The translations under genes were made by a program, and so were the position numbers. Shown here in pieces: positions 1-7,933 of a DNA stretch of 64,000 bases. Origin of the DNA: [Clostridium] aminophilum DSM 10710 (GTDB lineage Bacteria > Bacillota > Clostridia > Lachnospirales > Lachnospiraceae); the NCBI RefSeq assembly GCF_000711825.1, contig NZ_JONJ01000007.1, positions 62,001-126,000 on the forward strand, written 5' to 3'. A model generated the notes under the pieces. The model saw only the letters and a list, made by a program, of their open reading frames with translations, was not told the DNA's origin and ran no database searches. Numbering within the stretch: position 1 is the stretch's first letter; every line of letters starts with the position of its first letter.

Positions 1-470
1 ATAATGATGCCGCTGCCCGCGCCGGATACCTCTGCTTTCTGTGTTCCGAAGAAACTCTGAATCGTCTCGGTTCCCTTGATGTTGATGGCGACAACCGTCG
101 GCATCGCATTCGAAACCACATCGGCAACGGTGGCGGAACCGCCCGACGAAGAAGACAGCGGAACCGCAGTCGCAATCTGTGTTCCGGATGCATTTGCGTC
201 AGACGCGGTCTCCGCGCTTTCCGCTGCAATCGGACTGTCTGCCGCCATCCGGCCTGCTGCCACGTTTACACTGTACATGGTAGCTCCGGCCACCGTGCCG
301 AAAAGAACACCGCTCAGAAGAAGCGTCGTCATCTTTTTTGCCATCGCATGTCCCTTCCGGCTGCGTTTCCCTCCGGAAAACTGCGGAGCCGCGCTCTCAC
401 TTTCGTTCGTCTCCACGGTTTCGGTATCAATATATGTTTCACGATCCTGATTCTCTCTGTTTTCCATCAT
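1..470 (-). CDS. HtrA/DegP-type trypsin-like serine protease, N-terminal part (runs off the window)
   Basis: Only the first about 156 codons are inside the window. The start is the ATG pair at 470/467, preceded by GGAGG. The translation begins MMENRENQDRETYIDTE, then a basic stretch (GGKRSRKGHAMAKK), then one hydrophobic segment (about residues 46-64) that would anchor the protein in the membrane with the rest outside the cell. After a Ser/Ala-rich linker comes VADVVSNAMPTVVAINIKG and then GAGSGII, which is the usual run-up to the catalytic His of membrane-anchored HtrA proteases of Firmicutes. The catalytic triad and PDZ domain would lie beyond the edge, so the family call rests on architecture and this N-terminal motif. 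Family role: extracytoplasmic degradation of misfolded proteins. Confidence 0.75.
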   Translation of the reverse strand, partial: MMENRENQDRETYIDTETVETNESESAAPQFSGGKRSRKGHAMAKKMTTLLLSGVLFGTVAGATMYSVNVAAGRMAADSPIAAESAETASDANASGTQIATAVPLSSSSGGSATVADVVSNAMPTVVAINIKGTETIQSFFGTQKAEVSGAGSGII

Positions 471-734
471 AACATGACCTCCTTCGATTCGTGAATGAAC
501 CTTACTGCAATCTCTTTCTCTTGATATGGCCAATATTAGTCGGAAAATGTGACGCATTTTTGATGCAAATGTGGCGATTTTGTGAAGAAATATTAGTCAT
601 TTCTAAAATCCCGAAACAGCTCCGCCAAATCCGAAACAAATCCGGCCTCCTCACACGATTTCACGGAAGGGGCAACGCTGCCGGATGAACGATATGCCGC
701 GGAGTGTACCAACGATGGGCAAGACACCACCGGA
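471..734. other. Intergenic region upstream of the HtrA-type gene, with a 10-bp direct repeat
   Basis: No convincing gene. AATATTAGTC occurs twice, at 532-541 and 589-598, and the AT-rich stretch between contains two related TGTGACGC / TGTGGCGA blocks. The pair lies roughly 60-130 bp upstream of the protease start, where an operator would be expected. I see no clear terminator for the methyltransferase gene that ends at 735. Confidence 0.35.
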
Positions 735-1409
735 TCAGTATTTGGTGCCCTCCACGCAGATCCAGGTGGTTCCCTCTTTGCGATGGATCTCGGTTTTCCA
801 GAAACCGGCGTCCACAAACATATGCCGGAAGTCCGCCGGCGTCGGATTGCGCATATGGAATTTAGCGATATTCTCCCGAACGTCCTCCGGAAGATCTCCG
901 GTCTCATAGACGTCCGCGATCAGAAGAAAAGTGCCGTCCGGTTTCAGCACGCGGAGAACCTCTTTCAGCCCCTCCATCGCATCCGGCCAGAAATAAAAAC
1001 TCTCCACGGTGGTCACTTTATCGAAGGTCTGATCGGCAAAGGGAAGTTTCGCGGCCGATCCCTCCAGGATCTCCATTCTGCCTTCTGCGATCCGTTTCTC
1101 ATTCCGTTTTCTGGATTCTTCCACGGAAACCGGGGAAACATCCACCCCCCAGAGTTTCCCCTTAGGCGACCTCTCTGCCATGGACTCCAGGGTTCTTCCG
1201 CCGCCGCAGCCAATATCAAGAATGGTGTCTTCCGGTCTGAATTCCGCATGGGAAAGTCCCCATTCCGTCACCTCGCGGTGGCTCTCGTTCATACGGGCCA
1301 GCATTCTTGCGCCCGCCGCGCCTTCCGGCTTTGCAGGATTACCCAGCTCGGTGATCTCCATCGGGCTCATTTTGTCCAGATCCTGCTCGGTATAATTCTT
1401 ATTCTCCAT
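735..1409 (-). CDS. Class I SAM-dependent methyltransferase
   Basis: 224 residues with a typical Rossmann methyltransferase core. Motif I is ILDIGCGGGRTLESMAE (about residues 63-79), followed by the acidic end of strand 2 (WGVDVSP), a GSAAKLPFADQTFDKVTTVESFYFWPD segment, and VLRVLKPDGTFLLIADVYE. This matches the ubiquinone/menaquinone-methyltransferase-like (Methyltransf_11) class, which acts on small molecules; the substrate cannot be read from sequence. Start at ATG 1409 with AAAGG 8 nt upstream. It appears monocistronic, with its own promoter and a leader of about 150 nt. Confidence 0.8.
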   Translation of the reverse strand: MENKNYTEQDLDKMSPMEITELGNPAKPEGAAGARMLARMNESHREVTEWGLSHAEFRPEDTILDIGCGGGRTLESMAERSPKGKLWGVDVSPVSVEESRKRNEKRIAEGRMEILEGSAAKLPFADQTFDKVTTVESFYFWPDAMEGLKEVLRVLKPDGTFLLIADVYETGDLPEDVRENIAKFHMRNPTPADFRHMFVDAGFWKTEIHRKEGTTWICVEGTKY

Positions 1410-1504
1410 ATTCGAAACCTTTCTTTATTTCCACCAGCTTCCCCGCCGAATCGAAGTCCGCAGGCGGGCTTCGGCGTTCCCATACCCGTAGGTACTGAGA
1501 GGAA

Positions 1505-1548
1505 GTGCTTTTGCGGTATAGGAATTTCGGAGAAATATCCTATATCAT
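1505..1548 (-). repeat. Dispersed hairpin element, copy 1 (in methyltransferase leader)
   Basis: On the minus strand this reads AGGATATTTCTCCGAAATTCC followed by TATACCGCAAAA and folds as TATAGGA...TCCTATA (1517-1544). A near-identical element lies at 63477-63524 in the leader of the opp operon, also on the minus strand and also between promoter and start codon. About 34 core positions align, with one 1-nt gap and a few substitutions, and the outer stem bases differ in a pairing-preserving way. Function unknown. A separate 7-bp hairpin (CGCCGAA/TTCGGCG) sits at 1444-1477. Confidence 0.55.
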
Positions 1549-1599
1549 ACAAACAGACATCCAACCGATAATTATAACCGATGGATGCCTGTTTGTAAA
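1549..1599 (-). promoter_or_regulatory. Promoter of the methyltransferase gene, covered by a large dyad
   Basis: On the minus strand: -35 TTTACA (1594-1599), 17-bp spacer, -10 TATAAT (1571-1576). An inverted repeat with arms ACAAACAG-x-CATCCA (1549-1563 and 1582-1596, one internal mismatch) is centred on the -10 hexamer. A regulator bound here would cover the spacer and the start site. There is no T-run on either side, so it is not a terminator. Confidence 0.65.
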
Positions 1600-1689
1600 A
1601 ACCGTATTCTTTTTTGTGCGGATTCCGTGAGGCGATTCCGGCATTACCGTCCAAAAGACCTGCCTTACCGGCACATCCATGGCGGGCAT

Positions 1690-2403
1690 CTATGAAACTC
1701 CCCGAAGCTTCGCGTTCGGAACCCACCTCCGGAGAATCTCCAGCATATGCCGCATTTCGTCCGGAGTGTACCCCTGCATGCTGCGGTCGAGAACTCCCTC
1801 GGAATCTTCATAATTCTGCAGGTAATACCGCTCCGCACCGGCCAGCCATTCGCCGATGGAGCTCATGTCCTCTTCCGTCACGAGCCCCCGTACCATGGTT
1901 GTCCGAAATTCGTACGGGATCCGGTTCTCCAGGAGAAAATCGGCGGATCGCTCCACCTTCCGAAGAAGCTGTTCCGCAGGCAGCGCTCCCCCGCCAAGTC
2001 CCGCCGCGTTCGCATAATGCGCGCGGGACGTCTTAATATCCATCGCTGCCATATCCAGAAGATGTTCGTCGGTCAGTTTCTCCAGAAGATCCGGATTGGT
2101 CCCGTTTGTGTCGAGTTTCACCAGAAATCCCATCTCCTTGATTCTGCGCAGAAACTCTTCCAGGCCGTTCTGCAGCGTCGGTTCTCCCCCCGTGACGCAG
2201 ACGCCGTCCAGAACGCCCCTTCTCTTTTCCAGAAAGCCGAAGATTTCCTCCTCCGGGATCACCGGCTCCTCTTCCGGGTGAAGCACCAGAGCGCCGTTCT
2301 GACAGAACGGACAGCGGAAATTACAGGCTCCTGTAAACATTGTGCACGCCGTATGCTCCGGATAATCCAGAAGCGTCAGGCGGTTCAGCCCATGGATGAT
2401 CAT
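1690..2403 (-). CDS. nrdG: Anaerobic ribonucleoside-triphosphate reductase activating protein (radical SAM)
   Basis: 237 residues. The radical-SAM cluster motif is CNFRCPFC (about residues 27-34), preceded by MIIHGLNRLTLLDYPEHTACTMFTGA and followed by the glycine-rich VCVTGGEPTLQ. NrdG uses a 4Fe-4S cluster and SAM to create the glycyl radical in NrdD. Its ATG (2403) overlaps the nrdD stop codon (ATGA), so the two are translationally coupled. The protein is longer than E. coli NrdG and resembles the pyruvate-formate-lyase-activase-like activases common in clostridia; the position directly after nrdD makes the assignment firm. Confidence 0.9.
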   Translation of the reverse strand: MIIHGLNRLTLLDYPEHTACTMFTGACNFRCPFCQNGALVLHPEEEPVIPEEEIFGFLEKRRGVLDGVCVTGGEPTLQNGLEEFLRRIKEMGFLVKLDTNGTNPDLLEKLTDEHLLDMAAMDIKTSRAHYANAAGLGGGALPAEQLLRKVERSADFLLENRIPYEFRTTMVRGLVTEEDMSSIGEWLAGAERYYLQNYEDSEGVLDRSMQGYTPDEMRHMLEILRRWVPNAKLRGVS

Positions 2404-4892
2404 CGTCTTCCCTGAGCGTATCCGAGAATCTGACTTGCATTCTCGTATTTTTCGGCTCTTCCGCCGTGGATCACCACCAGTGTCGGCGCCGTGCGGATGT
2501 CAAACCGGTCCACATATTCCCGGTTTTCCGGCGCTGCCGCGTCAATCTCGCGGTAATCGGAGAGAATCCCCTTTGCCTTGATCATCTTGCAGTTCGGGCA
2601 GGTCGGCGTCGTAAAGAAGAGAACCTCGTCTCGCTCTCCCGGCTCCGTCCACTGAATCGCCAGCGGATTCTCCTCCGTCACGGTCTTATCCGTCACATTC
2701 CCGGCCGTCACATTTTTTTCCGTTGTCTGAAGATCTTCCCCGCTGTCTCTGTGATAGGCAGAATCAATCCGGTACGCCCTGCGATCCAGATACTCCTGCA
2801 TCTTTCCGTCGTTCCAGTTGCTGACCGGACGATAGTATCCGGTGATTCTGGAGTAAACTTCGGTTCGCTTTCCGCAGACCGGACAGATCTTCTGCTCTCC
2901 AGCAAGATATCCGTGAGCCTCGCAGACGGAGTAAACCGGGCTGAGAGTGAAATACGGCAGGCGGTAGTTTTCCGCCACCGTCTTCACGAGGCGCATCGCT
3001 GCCCGGTAATCCGGAAGCTTCTCTCCCAGGAAACAGTGGAATACCGTTCCGCTTGTGTACTTGGTCTGAAGATTGTCCTGAATGTCCAGCGCCTCAAAGA
3101 CGTCGCTGGTAAATCCCACCGGAAGGTGGCTGGAGTTGGTGTAATACGGCACTTCTCCCGGTTTTCCCGCCGTGATGATGTCCGGGTAAAGCTCGCGGTC
3201 GTGTCTGGCCAGACGGTATGCGGTCGACTCCGCCGGCGTCGCCTCAAGGTTGAACAGATCGCCGTACTTCTCCTGATAATCGGAGAGCTTTTCCCTCATA
3301 AAATCGAGAACCTTCGCGGTCCATGCGGAGGACTCCGGATGGGAAAGGTCTTTTCCGATCCATTTCGCATTCAGACAGGCCTCATTCATGCCGACCAGTC
3401 CGATGGTGGAGAAATGGTTCTTAAATCCCTGCGGCAGATATCTTCTGGTGTACGGGTAAAGACCCATATCCAGATATTTGCAGATGACTTTCCGCTTGAT
3501 ATCCAGCGATCTCGCCGCGATATCCATCATTCTTTCCAGACGGTCGAAGAAATCCTCTTCATCCTTTGCCAGATAGGCGATCCGCGGCATATTGACCGTC
3601 ACCACGCCGATGGATCCGGTATTCTCGCCGGCGCCGAAGTTTCCGCCGTTCTGCTTTCTGAGTTCACGCAGATCCAGTCTCAGACGGCAGCACATGCTGC
3701 GGACGTCCGACGGCTGCATATCGCTGTTGATGTAGTTGGAAAAATACGGTGTGCCGTACTTCGCCGCCATCTCAAAGAGAAGACGGTTGTTCTCGGTATC
3801 CGACCAGTCAAAATCAGAGGTGATGCTGTAGGTCGGGATCGGATAAGCGAAACCTCTTCCGTCGCAGTCGCCCTCCACCATGATCTCGATAAACGCCTTG
3901 TTGATCATGGCCATCTCTTCCTGACAGTCGCCGTAGGTGAAATCCTGATCCTTTCCGCCGACGATGGCCGGAACATTCTTCAGATCCGCCGGGCAGTTCC
4001 AGTCCAGCGTGATATTGGAGAACGGTGCCTGTGTGCCCCATCTGGACGGCATGTTTACGCCGTAGACGAAACTCTGGATCGACTGCTTGACATCGTCATA
4101 ACTCAGGTGATCCGCTTTGACAAACGGTGCAAGGTAGGTGTCAAAAGAACTGAATGCCTGAGCGCCGGCCCACTCATTCTGAAGGATCCCGAGGAAATTC
4201 ACCATCTGAATGCACAGTGCGTTCAGATGTTTTGCCGGTGCAGAGGAAATCTTACCGGCCACGCCGCCGAGTCCCTCGCGGATCAGCTTCCGCAGATCCC
4301 AGCCCGCACAGTAGCCGCTCAGCATGCCGAGATCATGGATATGGATCGCGCCGCTGCGATAGGCATCCACAATATCCCGGTCATAGAATTTGGTCAGCCA
4401 GTGTGCCTTGCTGATGCGCTCGGAGTTGTTCAGAATCATCGCACCGATGGAGTAGGAGACCGATGCGTTCTGCTTGACATGCCAGTTCTTCTCCTGGGAT
4501 GTGTCCGCGCCTTCCATACCCGGCGTCAGGAACTCTCCGGCATCCGGCTCTCCCGTATATCCGGTGATGGTCTGCTCGCAGAAGTCTTCCGCGGAGCGGA
4601 TGTTTCTCACATTCTCGTGAACCGCACGGTAGCGGATGAAGGATTTTGCCGCATCATAGAGACCGTGGGACATCAGCGCCTTCTCCGCAAGATCCTGAAT
4701 ATCCTCGACGGAATAGACACCTTCCGGATACTTACCGCCAAGTTCCATCTCCATGTCCGCACAGAGCTTCGGCGCCATCACCGCATAGTCGCGGTCTCTC
4801 GATGCCGAAATCGCTTTTGACAATGCTGCCGTGATTCTTGCGCTGTCAAAATCCACCTTGCTTCCGCTTCTCTTGATAACCTGTCTTTCCCT
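2400..4892 (-). CDS. nrdD: Anaerobic (class III) ribonucleoside-triphosphate reductase with fused C-terminal redoxin
   Basis: About 830 residues from the ATG at 4892, chosen because GGGGGAG lies 5 nt upstream; an in-frame ATG at 4934 has no such site. Domain order: N-terminal ATP cone (RQVIKRSGSKVDFDSARI...); catalytic glycyl-radical barrel with MCCRLRLDLRELR; zinc site built from C-x2-H and CPVC (about 657-673); glycyl-radical loop RITGYYRP (Gly about 685); a linker; and a thioredoxin/glutaredoxin-like domain (about 753-830) with CPNC at 765-768 and the cis-Pro segment TAPTLVV. It makes dNTPs without oxygen, activated by NrdG. The fused redoxin suggests disulfide reduction rather than formate as reductant. 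Two NrdR-like boxes lie upstream. Confidence 0.93.
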   Translation of the reverse strand, partial: RERQVIKRSGSKVDFDSARITAALSKAISASRDRDYAVMAPKLCADMEMELGGKYPEGVYSVEDIQDLAEKALMSHGLYDAAKSFIRYRAVHENVRNIRSAEDFCEQTITGYTGEPDAGEFLTPGMEGADTSQEKNWHVKQNASVSYSIGAMILNNSERISKAHWLTKFYDRDIVDAYRSGAIHIHDLGMLSGYCAGWDLRKLIREGLGGVAGKISSAPAKHLNALCIQMVNFLGILQNEWAGAQAFSSFDTYLAPFVKADHLSYDDVKQSIQSFVYGVNMPSRWGTQAPFSNITLDWNCPADLKNVPAIVGGKDQDFTYGDCQEEMAMINKAFIEIMVEGDCDGRGFAYPIPTYSITSDFDWSDTENNRLLFEMAAKYGTPYFSNYINSDMQPSDVRSMCCRLRLDLRELRKQNGGNFGAGENTGSIGVVTVNMPRIAYLAKDEEDFFDRLERMMDIAARSLDIKRKVICKYLDMGLYPYTRRYLPQGFKNHFSTIGLVGMNEACLNAKWIGKDLSHPESSAWTAKVLDFMREKLSDYQEKYGDLFNLEATPAESTAYRLARHDRELYPDIITAGKPGEVPYYTNSSHLPVGFTSDVFEALDIQDNLQTKYTSGTVFHCFLGEKLPDYRAAMRLVKTVAENYRLPYFTLSPVYSVCEAHGYLAGEQKICPVCGKRTEVYSRITGYYRPVSNWNDGKMQEYLDRRAYRIDSAYHRDSGEDLQTTEKNVTAGNVTDKTVTEENPLAIQWTEPGERDEVLFFTTPTCPNCKMIKAKGILSDYREIDAAAPENREYVDRFDIRTAPTLVVIHGGRAEKYENASQILGYAQGRR

Positions 4893-4973
4893 CATCTTCG
4901 CTCCCCCGTCAATCAGACATTTTTGAACCACCAATCACGTTATTTGGAACATTTTGTTTTTTTGTCGTCAAAT

Positions 4974-5021
4974 ACGCAACATATAGTGTTGTGCCCGAAC
5001 ACTGAGCACATTATATTGCAC
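4974..5021 (-). promoter_or_regulatory. Pair of NrdR-type boxes upstream of nrdDG
   Basis: On the minus strand, box 1 (4974-4989) is acactatatgttgcgt, 14 of 16 matches to the NrdR consensus acaCwAtATaTwGtgt. Box 2 (5006-5021, gcacattatattgcac) matches 11 of 16. The two starts are exactly 32 bp apart, about three helical turns, the spacing usual for paired NrdR boxes. This predicts repression of nrdDG by the dATP/ATP-sensing repressor NrdR. Confidence 0.7.
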
Positions 5022-5078
5022 CTCGAGGGATTTTTGTTACAAAAAAATACCTAAAAATAACCTCCTTTTTTTGTGTAT

Positions 5079-5118
5079 AAAGATAAAGCCCGCACGGCTG
5101 AGCCATTTCCGTGCGGGC
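5079..5118 (-). terminator. Intrinsic terminator of the MATE gene
   Basis: Perfect 10-bp stem GCCCGCACGG/CCGTGCGGGC (5088-5097 with 5109-5118), 11-nt loop, followed on the minus strand by TTTATCTTT. It separates the MATE/PAP2 genes from nrdDG. Confidence 0.85.
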
Positions 5119-5157
5119 TGACAGAAAATTGTAAGTTTTCTGTATTTCTCGTAATTT

Positions 5158-6516
5158 TTATTGTTCGGCCATTTTTTTCAGGTCGTTCAGAATTCCTCTC
5201 GTGATCAGGAAGGCGATCACCGCCGCCGCGATGTCTGCTGCCGGCTGCGCCATCTGTATTCCGAGAATACCGAATAACGGCGGAAGAATCGCCAGGGCCG
5301 GAATCAGACAGATTCCGAATTTCAGGGATGCGACAAGAGTCGCGCGAATGCCGTACCCGACGGTCTGGGAAAACATATTGGCCATGGTGATCTGCGCGGC
5401 CAGCGGCATCGTCAGACATTGCAGCCGAAGCGCCAGGGTGCCGATGCGGATGACCTCGGCGTCTTCTCTTCGGAAAACGGTTACCACCGGTTCAGCAAAC
5501 ACAAAGACGATCGCCGCCATTGCCAGCAGAAAGCAGAAGGTTACCTTCAGGCTGAAGTAATACGCTCTCTCCACCCGTTTATACTGCTTTGCACCGTAAT
5601 TAAAACCGCATACCGGCTGGAATCCCTGTCCGAAGCCGATCACAGCGGAGTTCATAAACACGGAAATTCTCGTCACAATCGCCATTGCCGCGATCGCCGC
5701 ATCGCCGAAGGGCGCTGCGGTGTGGTTCAGAATGATGGTTGAAACACTCATGATTCCCTGCCTTGCCAGTGAAGGAAAGCCAATGAAAAAGATATTTCCG
5801 TACATTTTCGGCGTCGGCCGGAAATTCCGGGCCCGGATGGAGATACAGGCCGGCATCCGGTTGCACTGCGCGAGCAGAATACTGAACGATACAAACTGGC
5901 TGAACGCAGTGGCGATGGCCGCGCCGGCGATGCCCATTCCGAAGCCGAAGATCAGAATCGGATCCAGAATCATGTTCAGGACACCGCCTGTGCCGATACC
6001 GATCATCGAGTAGAACGAATTGCCCTGAAACCGGAGCATATTGTTCATGCCGAGAGAACACATAAAGAACGGGGTTCCGTAAAGGATGAAGCGCGCATAG
6101 CTCTCCGCATACGGGGCGATGGTCTCCGTCGCGCCGAGAAGACGGACCAGCGCATGGTTGTGGGTCAGACCGAGCGCCGCGATCACGGCGCCGACGATCA
6201 GCTCCGTGAAGAAGCCGACGGCCGCATACCGCGCGGCATCTTCTTTCTTTTTCTGGCCCAGAAGTCTGGAGATCATGTTGCCGGATCCCATGCCGATGGT
6301 GAAGGCCATCGCCTGGATCGCGGCTGTCATGGAAAAGATAATTCCCACCGCGCCCGAGGCCGAGGTGGAAATCTGCGATACGAAAAACGTATCCGCCATG
6401 TTATAGATTGCGGTGATCAGCATTGAAACGATCGACGGCAGAGCGAGCTTCGGGATCAGTGTCTCGATCCGCTCGTTCATCATCTGATTAAACCGCTGTT
6501 CCTGTGTCATTGCCAT
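5158..6516 (-). CDS. MATE family multidrug/Na+ (or H+) antiporter
   Basis: About 452 residues with 12 hydrophobic segments and the typical two-fold MATE layout: an N-terminal half beginning LALPSIVSMLITAIYNMADTFFV and GMGSGNMISRLLG, and a C-terminal half beginning GFPSLARQGIMSVSTIILN with GFGQGFQPVCGFNYGAKQYKRV. MATE proteins export cationic drugs or metabolites using an ion gradient; the substrate is not predictable. Start ATG 6516 was preferred over an upstream in-frame ATG (6549) because AGGAAAG lies 10 nt before it. The start lies inside the last codons of the upstream PAP2 gene (29-bp overlap), so the two are probably co-transcribed. Confidence 0.88.
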   Translation of the reverse strand: MAMTQEQRFNQMMNERIETLIPKLALPSIVSMLITAIYNMADTFFVSQISTSASGAVGIIFSMTAAIQAMAFTIGMGSGNMISRLLGQKKKEDAARYAAVGFFTELIVGAVIAALGLTHNHALVRLLGATETIAPYAESYARFILYGTPFFMCSLGMNNMLRFQGNSFYSMIGIGTGGVLNMILDPILIFGFGMGIAGAAIATAFSQFVSFSILLAQCNRMPACISIRARNFRPTPKMYGNIFFIGFPSLARQGIMSVSTIILNHTAAPFGDAAIAAMAIVTRISVFMNSAVIGFGQGFQPVCGFNYGAKQYKRVERAYYFSLKVTFCFLLAMAAIVFVFAEPVVTVFRREDAEVIRIGTLALRLQCLTMPLAAQITMANMFSQTVGYGIRATLVASLKFGICLIPALAILPPLFGILGIQMAQPAADIAAAVIAFLITRGILNDLKKMAEQ

Positions 6517-7057
6517 AATGAAACTTCTTTCCTGCGCGGGGCCATACATATTTCACCGAAAAAAGGGCGCAGGACGTTCCGATCAGCGCGCCACAGATGA
6601 CATCCGTCGGATAGTGCACGCCGATGTAGAGTCTGGAGAAACTGATCAGAATCGCCAGAATCAGCGCCGGAATTCCGATCTTCCTGCTCATCAGAAGCAA
6701 CATACAGACCGCGACGGCAAAGGACGCGCCGGTATGTCCCGACGGAAACGACCAGTCCCACTCTGCAGGTCCTGCCAGAATCAGGCCTTCAATCATCGTG
6801 TACGGCCGCGGTCGGGCAACGATATTCTTGAGCAGAAGATTCAGGATCACCACATTCGACAGAAGCGAGACAAAACAGACCGCGCCGAGCGCTCTGGTCT
6901 TTCGCATTCCCAGAAACAGCAGTGTCAGAAGAACCCAGAGCGCACCGCCCTTTGCGAGAAGGCTGACCGCATTCATAAACGGCGTCAGTGCATCCGTGCG
7001 GACATTATCCTGCAGCCACAAAAGAACAGATGCATCCCAGTGAAATATCATATCCAT
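6488..7057 (-). CDS. PAP2-superfamily phosphatase, membrane-bound (undecaprenyl-diphosphatase/lipid phosphatase type)
   Basis: 189 residues and about five membrane segments. All three PAP2 signature motifs are present: KNIVARPRP, PSGH (catalytic acid His) and SRLYIGVHYPTD (nucleophile His). Such proteins dephosphorylate lipid pyrophosphates such as undecaprenyl diphosphate, or phosphatidylglycerophosphate, on the outer membrane face. The start at 7057 (MDMIFHWD) is preferred because AAGGAGG lies 8 nt upstream; the upstream ATG (7075) overlaps that ribosome binding site. It precedes and overlaps the MATE gene. Which lipid it uses cannot be told. Confidence 0.85.
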   Translation of the reverse strand: MDMIFHWDASVLLWLQDNVRTDALTPFMNAVSLLAKGGALWVLLTLLFLGMRKTRALGAVCFVSLLSNVVILNLLLKNIVARPRPYTMIEGLILAGPAEWDWSFPSGHTGASFAVAVCMLLLMSRKIGIPALILAILISFSRLYIGVHYPTDVICGALIGTSCALFSVKYVWPRAGKKFHYGNDTGTAV

Positions 7058-7120
7058 TGTCAATTCCTCCTTCATCTTATCATCATTTTCCCCGAAAACA
7101 TCCGTACCGCGCCGCCGAAA

Positions 7121-7933
7121 TCACTTGCGGACCGCCTCGACGATGGCGAACGCGGCAAAAAGGATGATATCCGTCACCACAATGCAGGCACCGGTCGGCG
7201 CAGCATACAGATAAGAAAAGGTCAGGCCGACCATAAAACCGATCACAGCGACCAGAGCCGCGACCATCACCGTCGTCTGGAACCGGCGGCACACCCGCAT
7301 CGCGGTCATGGCCGGAAAAACGATCAGGCTCGAGATGAGAAGCGTTCCCATCATGCGCATGCCCAGCACCACGGTCACCGCCGTCAGAAAGGCGATGATC
7401 ATATTGAACATTCTGGAATTGGTTCCGGTCGCCTGCGCGAAGGTCTCATCAAAGGTCACGGCAAAAATCCGGTTGTAGAACAGAATGAACAGCACCAGCA
7501 CCGCCGCGGAGAGTCCGATGGAGACATAGACGTCTTCCGTGCTCATCGCGAGAATGCTTCCGAACATATAATTGTAGACATCCGTATTCATCCCGGACGT
7601 CATGGAGATCACAAGAACACCGATGGCGAGCGCGCCGCTGGTCATCAGCGCCGTCGCCGCGTCCCCCTTGATCCGGGCGGAGTCCTTGATCTGCAGCAGG
7701 ATAAATGCCGCCGCAACGCAGACCGGAATCGCCACGTAAAGCGGTGACGCCTTGAGTGCGTAGGCAAGAGCCAGCGCGGCAAACCCGATGTGGGAAAGTC
7801 CGTCGCCGATCATGGAGTAGCGCTTTAAGACAAGGCTTGTGCCGAGAAGCGCGGAGCACAGAGAAACCAGCACTCCGACGAGAAGCGCCCGCACCATAAA
7901 CGGATAGGACATCATATCGAACAGTATTTTCAT
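7121..7933 (-). CDS. Zinc/manganese-type metal ABC transporter permease (ZnuB family)
   Basis: 270 residues and 7-8 membrane segments. ABC-3 family signatures include ALLGTSLVLKRYSMIGDGLSHIGFA near the start and GMRMMGTLLISSLIVFPAMTA near the end. The ATG (7933) overlaps the stop of the upstream ATPase gene (ATGA), so start and coupling are clear; the in-frame ATG at 7963 lies inside the ATPase gene. It forms the membrane channel with the ATPase encoded next to it. No solute-binding protein of this family is encoded in the window. Confidence 0.88.
   Translation of the reverse strand: MKILFDMMSYPFMVRALLVGVLVSLCSALLGTSLVLKRYSMIGDGLSHIGFAALALAYALKASPLYVAIPVCVAAAFILLQIKDSARIKGDAATALMTSGALAIGVLVISMTSGMNTDVYNYMFGSILAMSTEDVYVSIGLSAAVLVLFILFYNRIFAVTFDETFAQATGTNSRMFNMIIAFLTAVTVVLGMRMMGTLLISSLIVFPAMTAMRVCRRFQTTVMVAALVAVIGFMVGLTFSYLYAAPTGACIVVTDIILFAAFAIVEAVRK

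Noticed and set aside
491-688. 65-codon open frame on the plus strand
   Set aside because: Covers the control region of the HtrA-type gene, no ribosome site, composition unlike coding sequence here.
1367-1726. 119-codon open frame on the minus strand containing GYFSEIPIPQ
   Set aside because: It is a translation of the dispersed hairpin element and leader; the related element at 63477-63524 gives a similar peptide in an unrelated frame context, so the similarity is of DNA/RNA, not protein.
2466-4820. 784-codon open frame on the plus strand
   Set aside because: Entirely antisense to nrdD, whose product is unmistakable; no ribosome site and no recognisable domain. It arises from the codon bias of the real gene.
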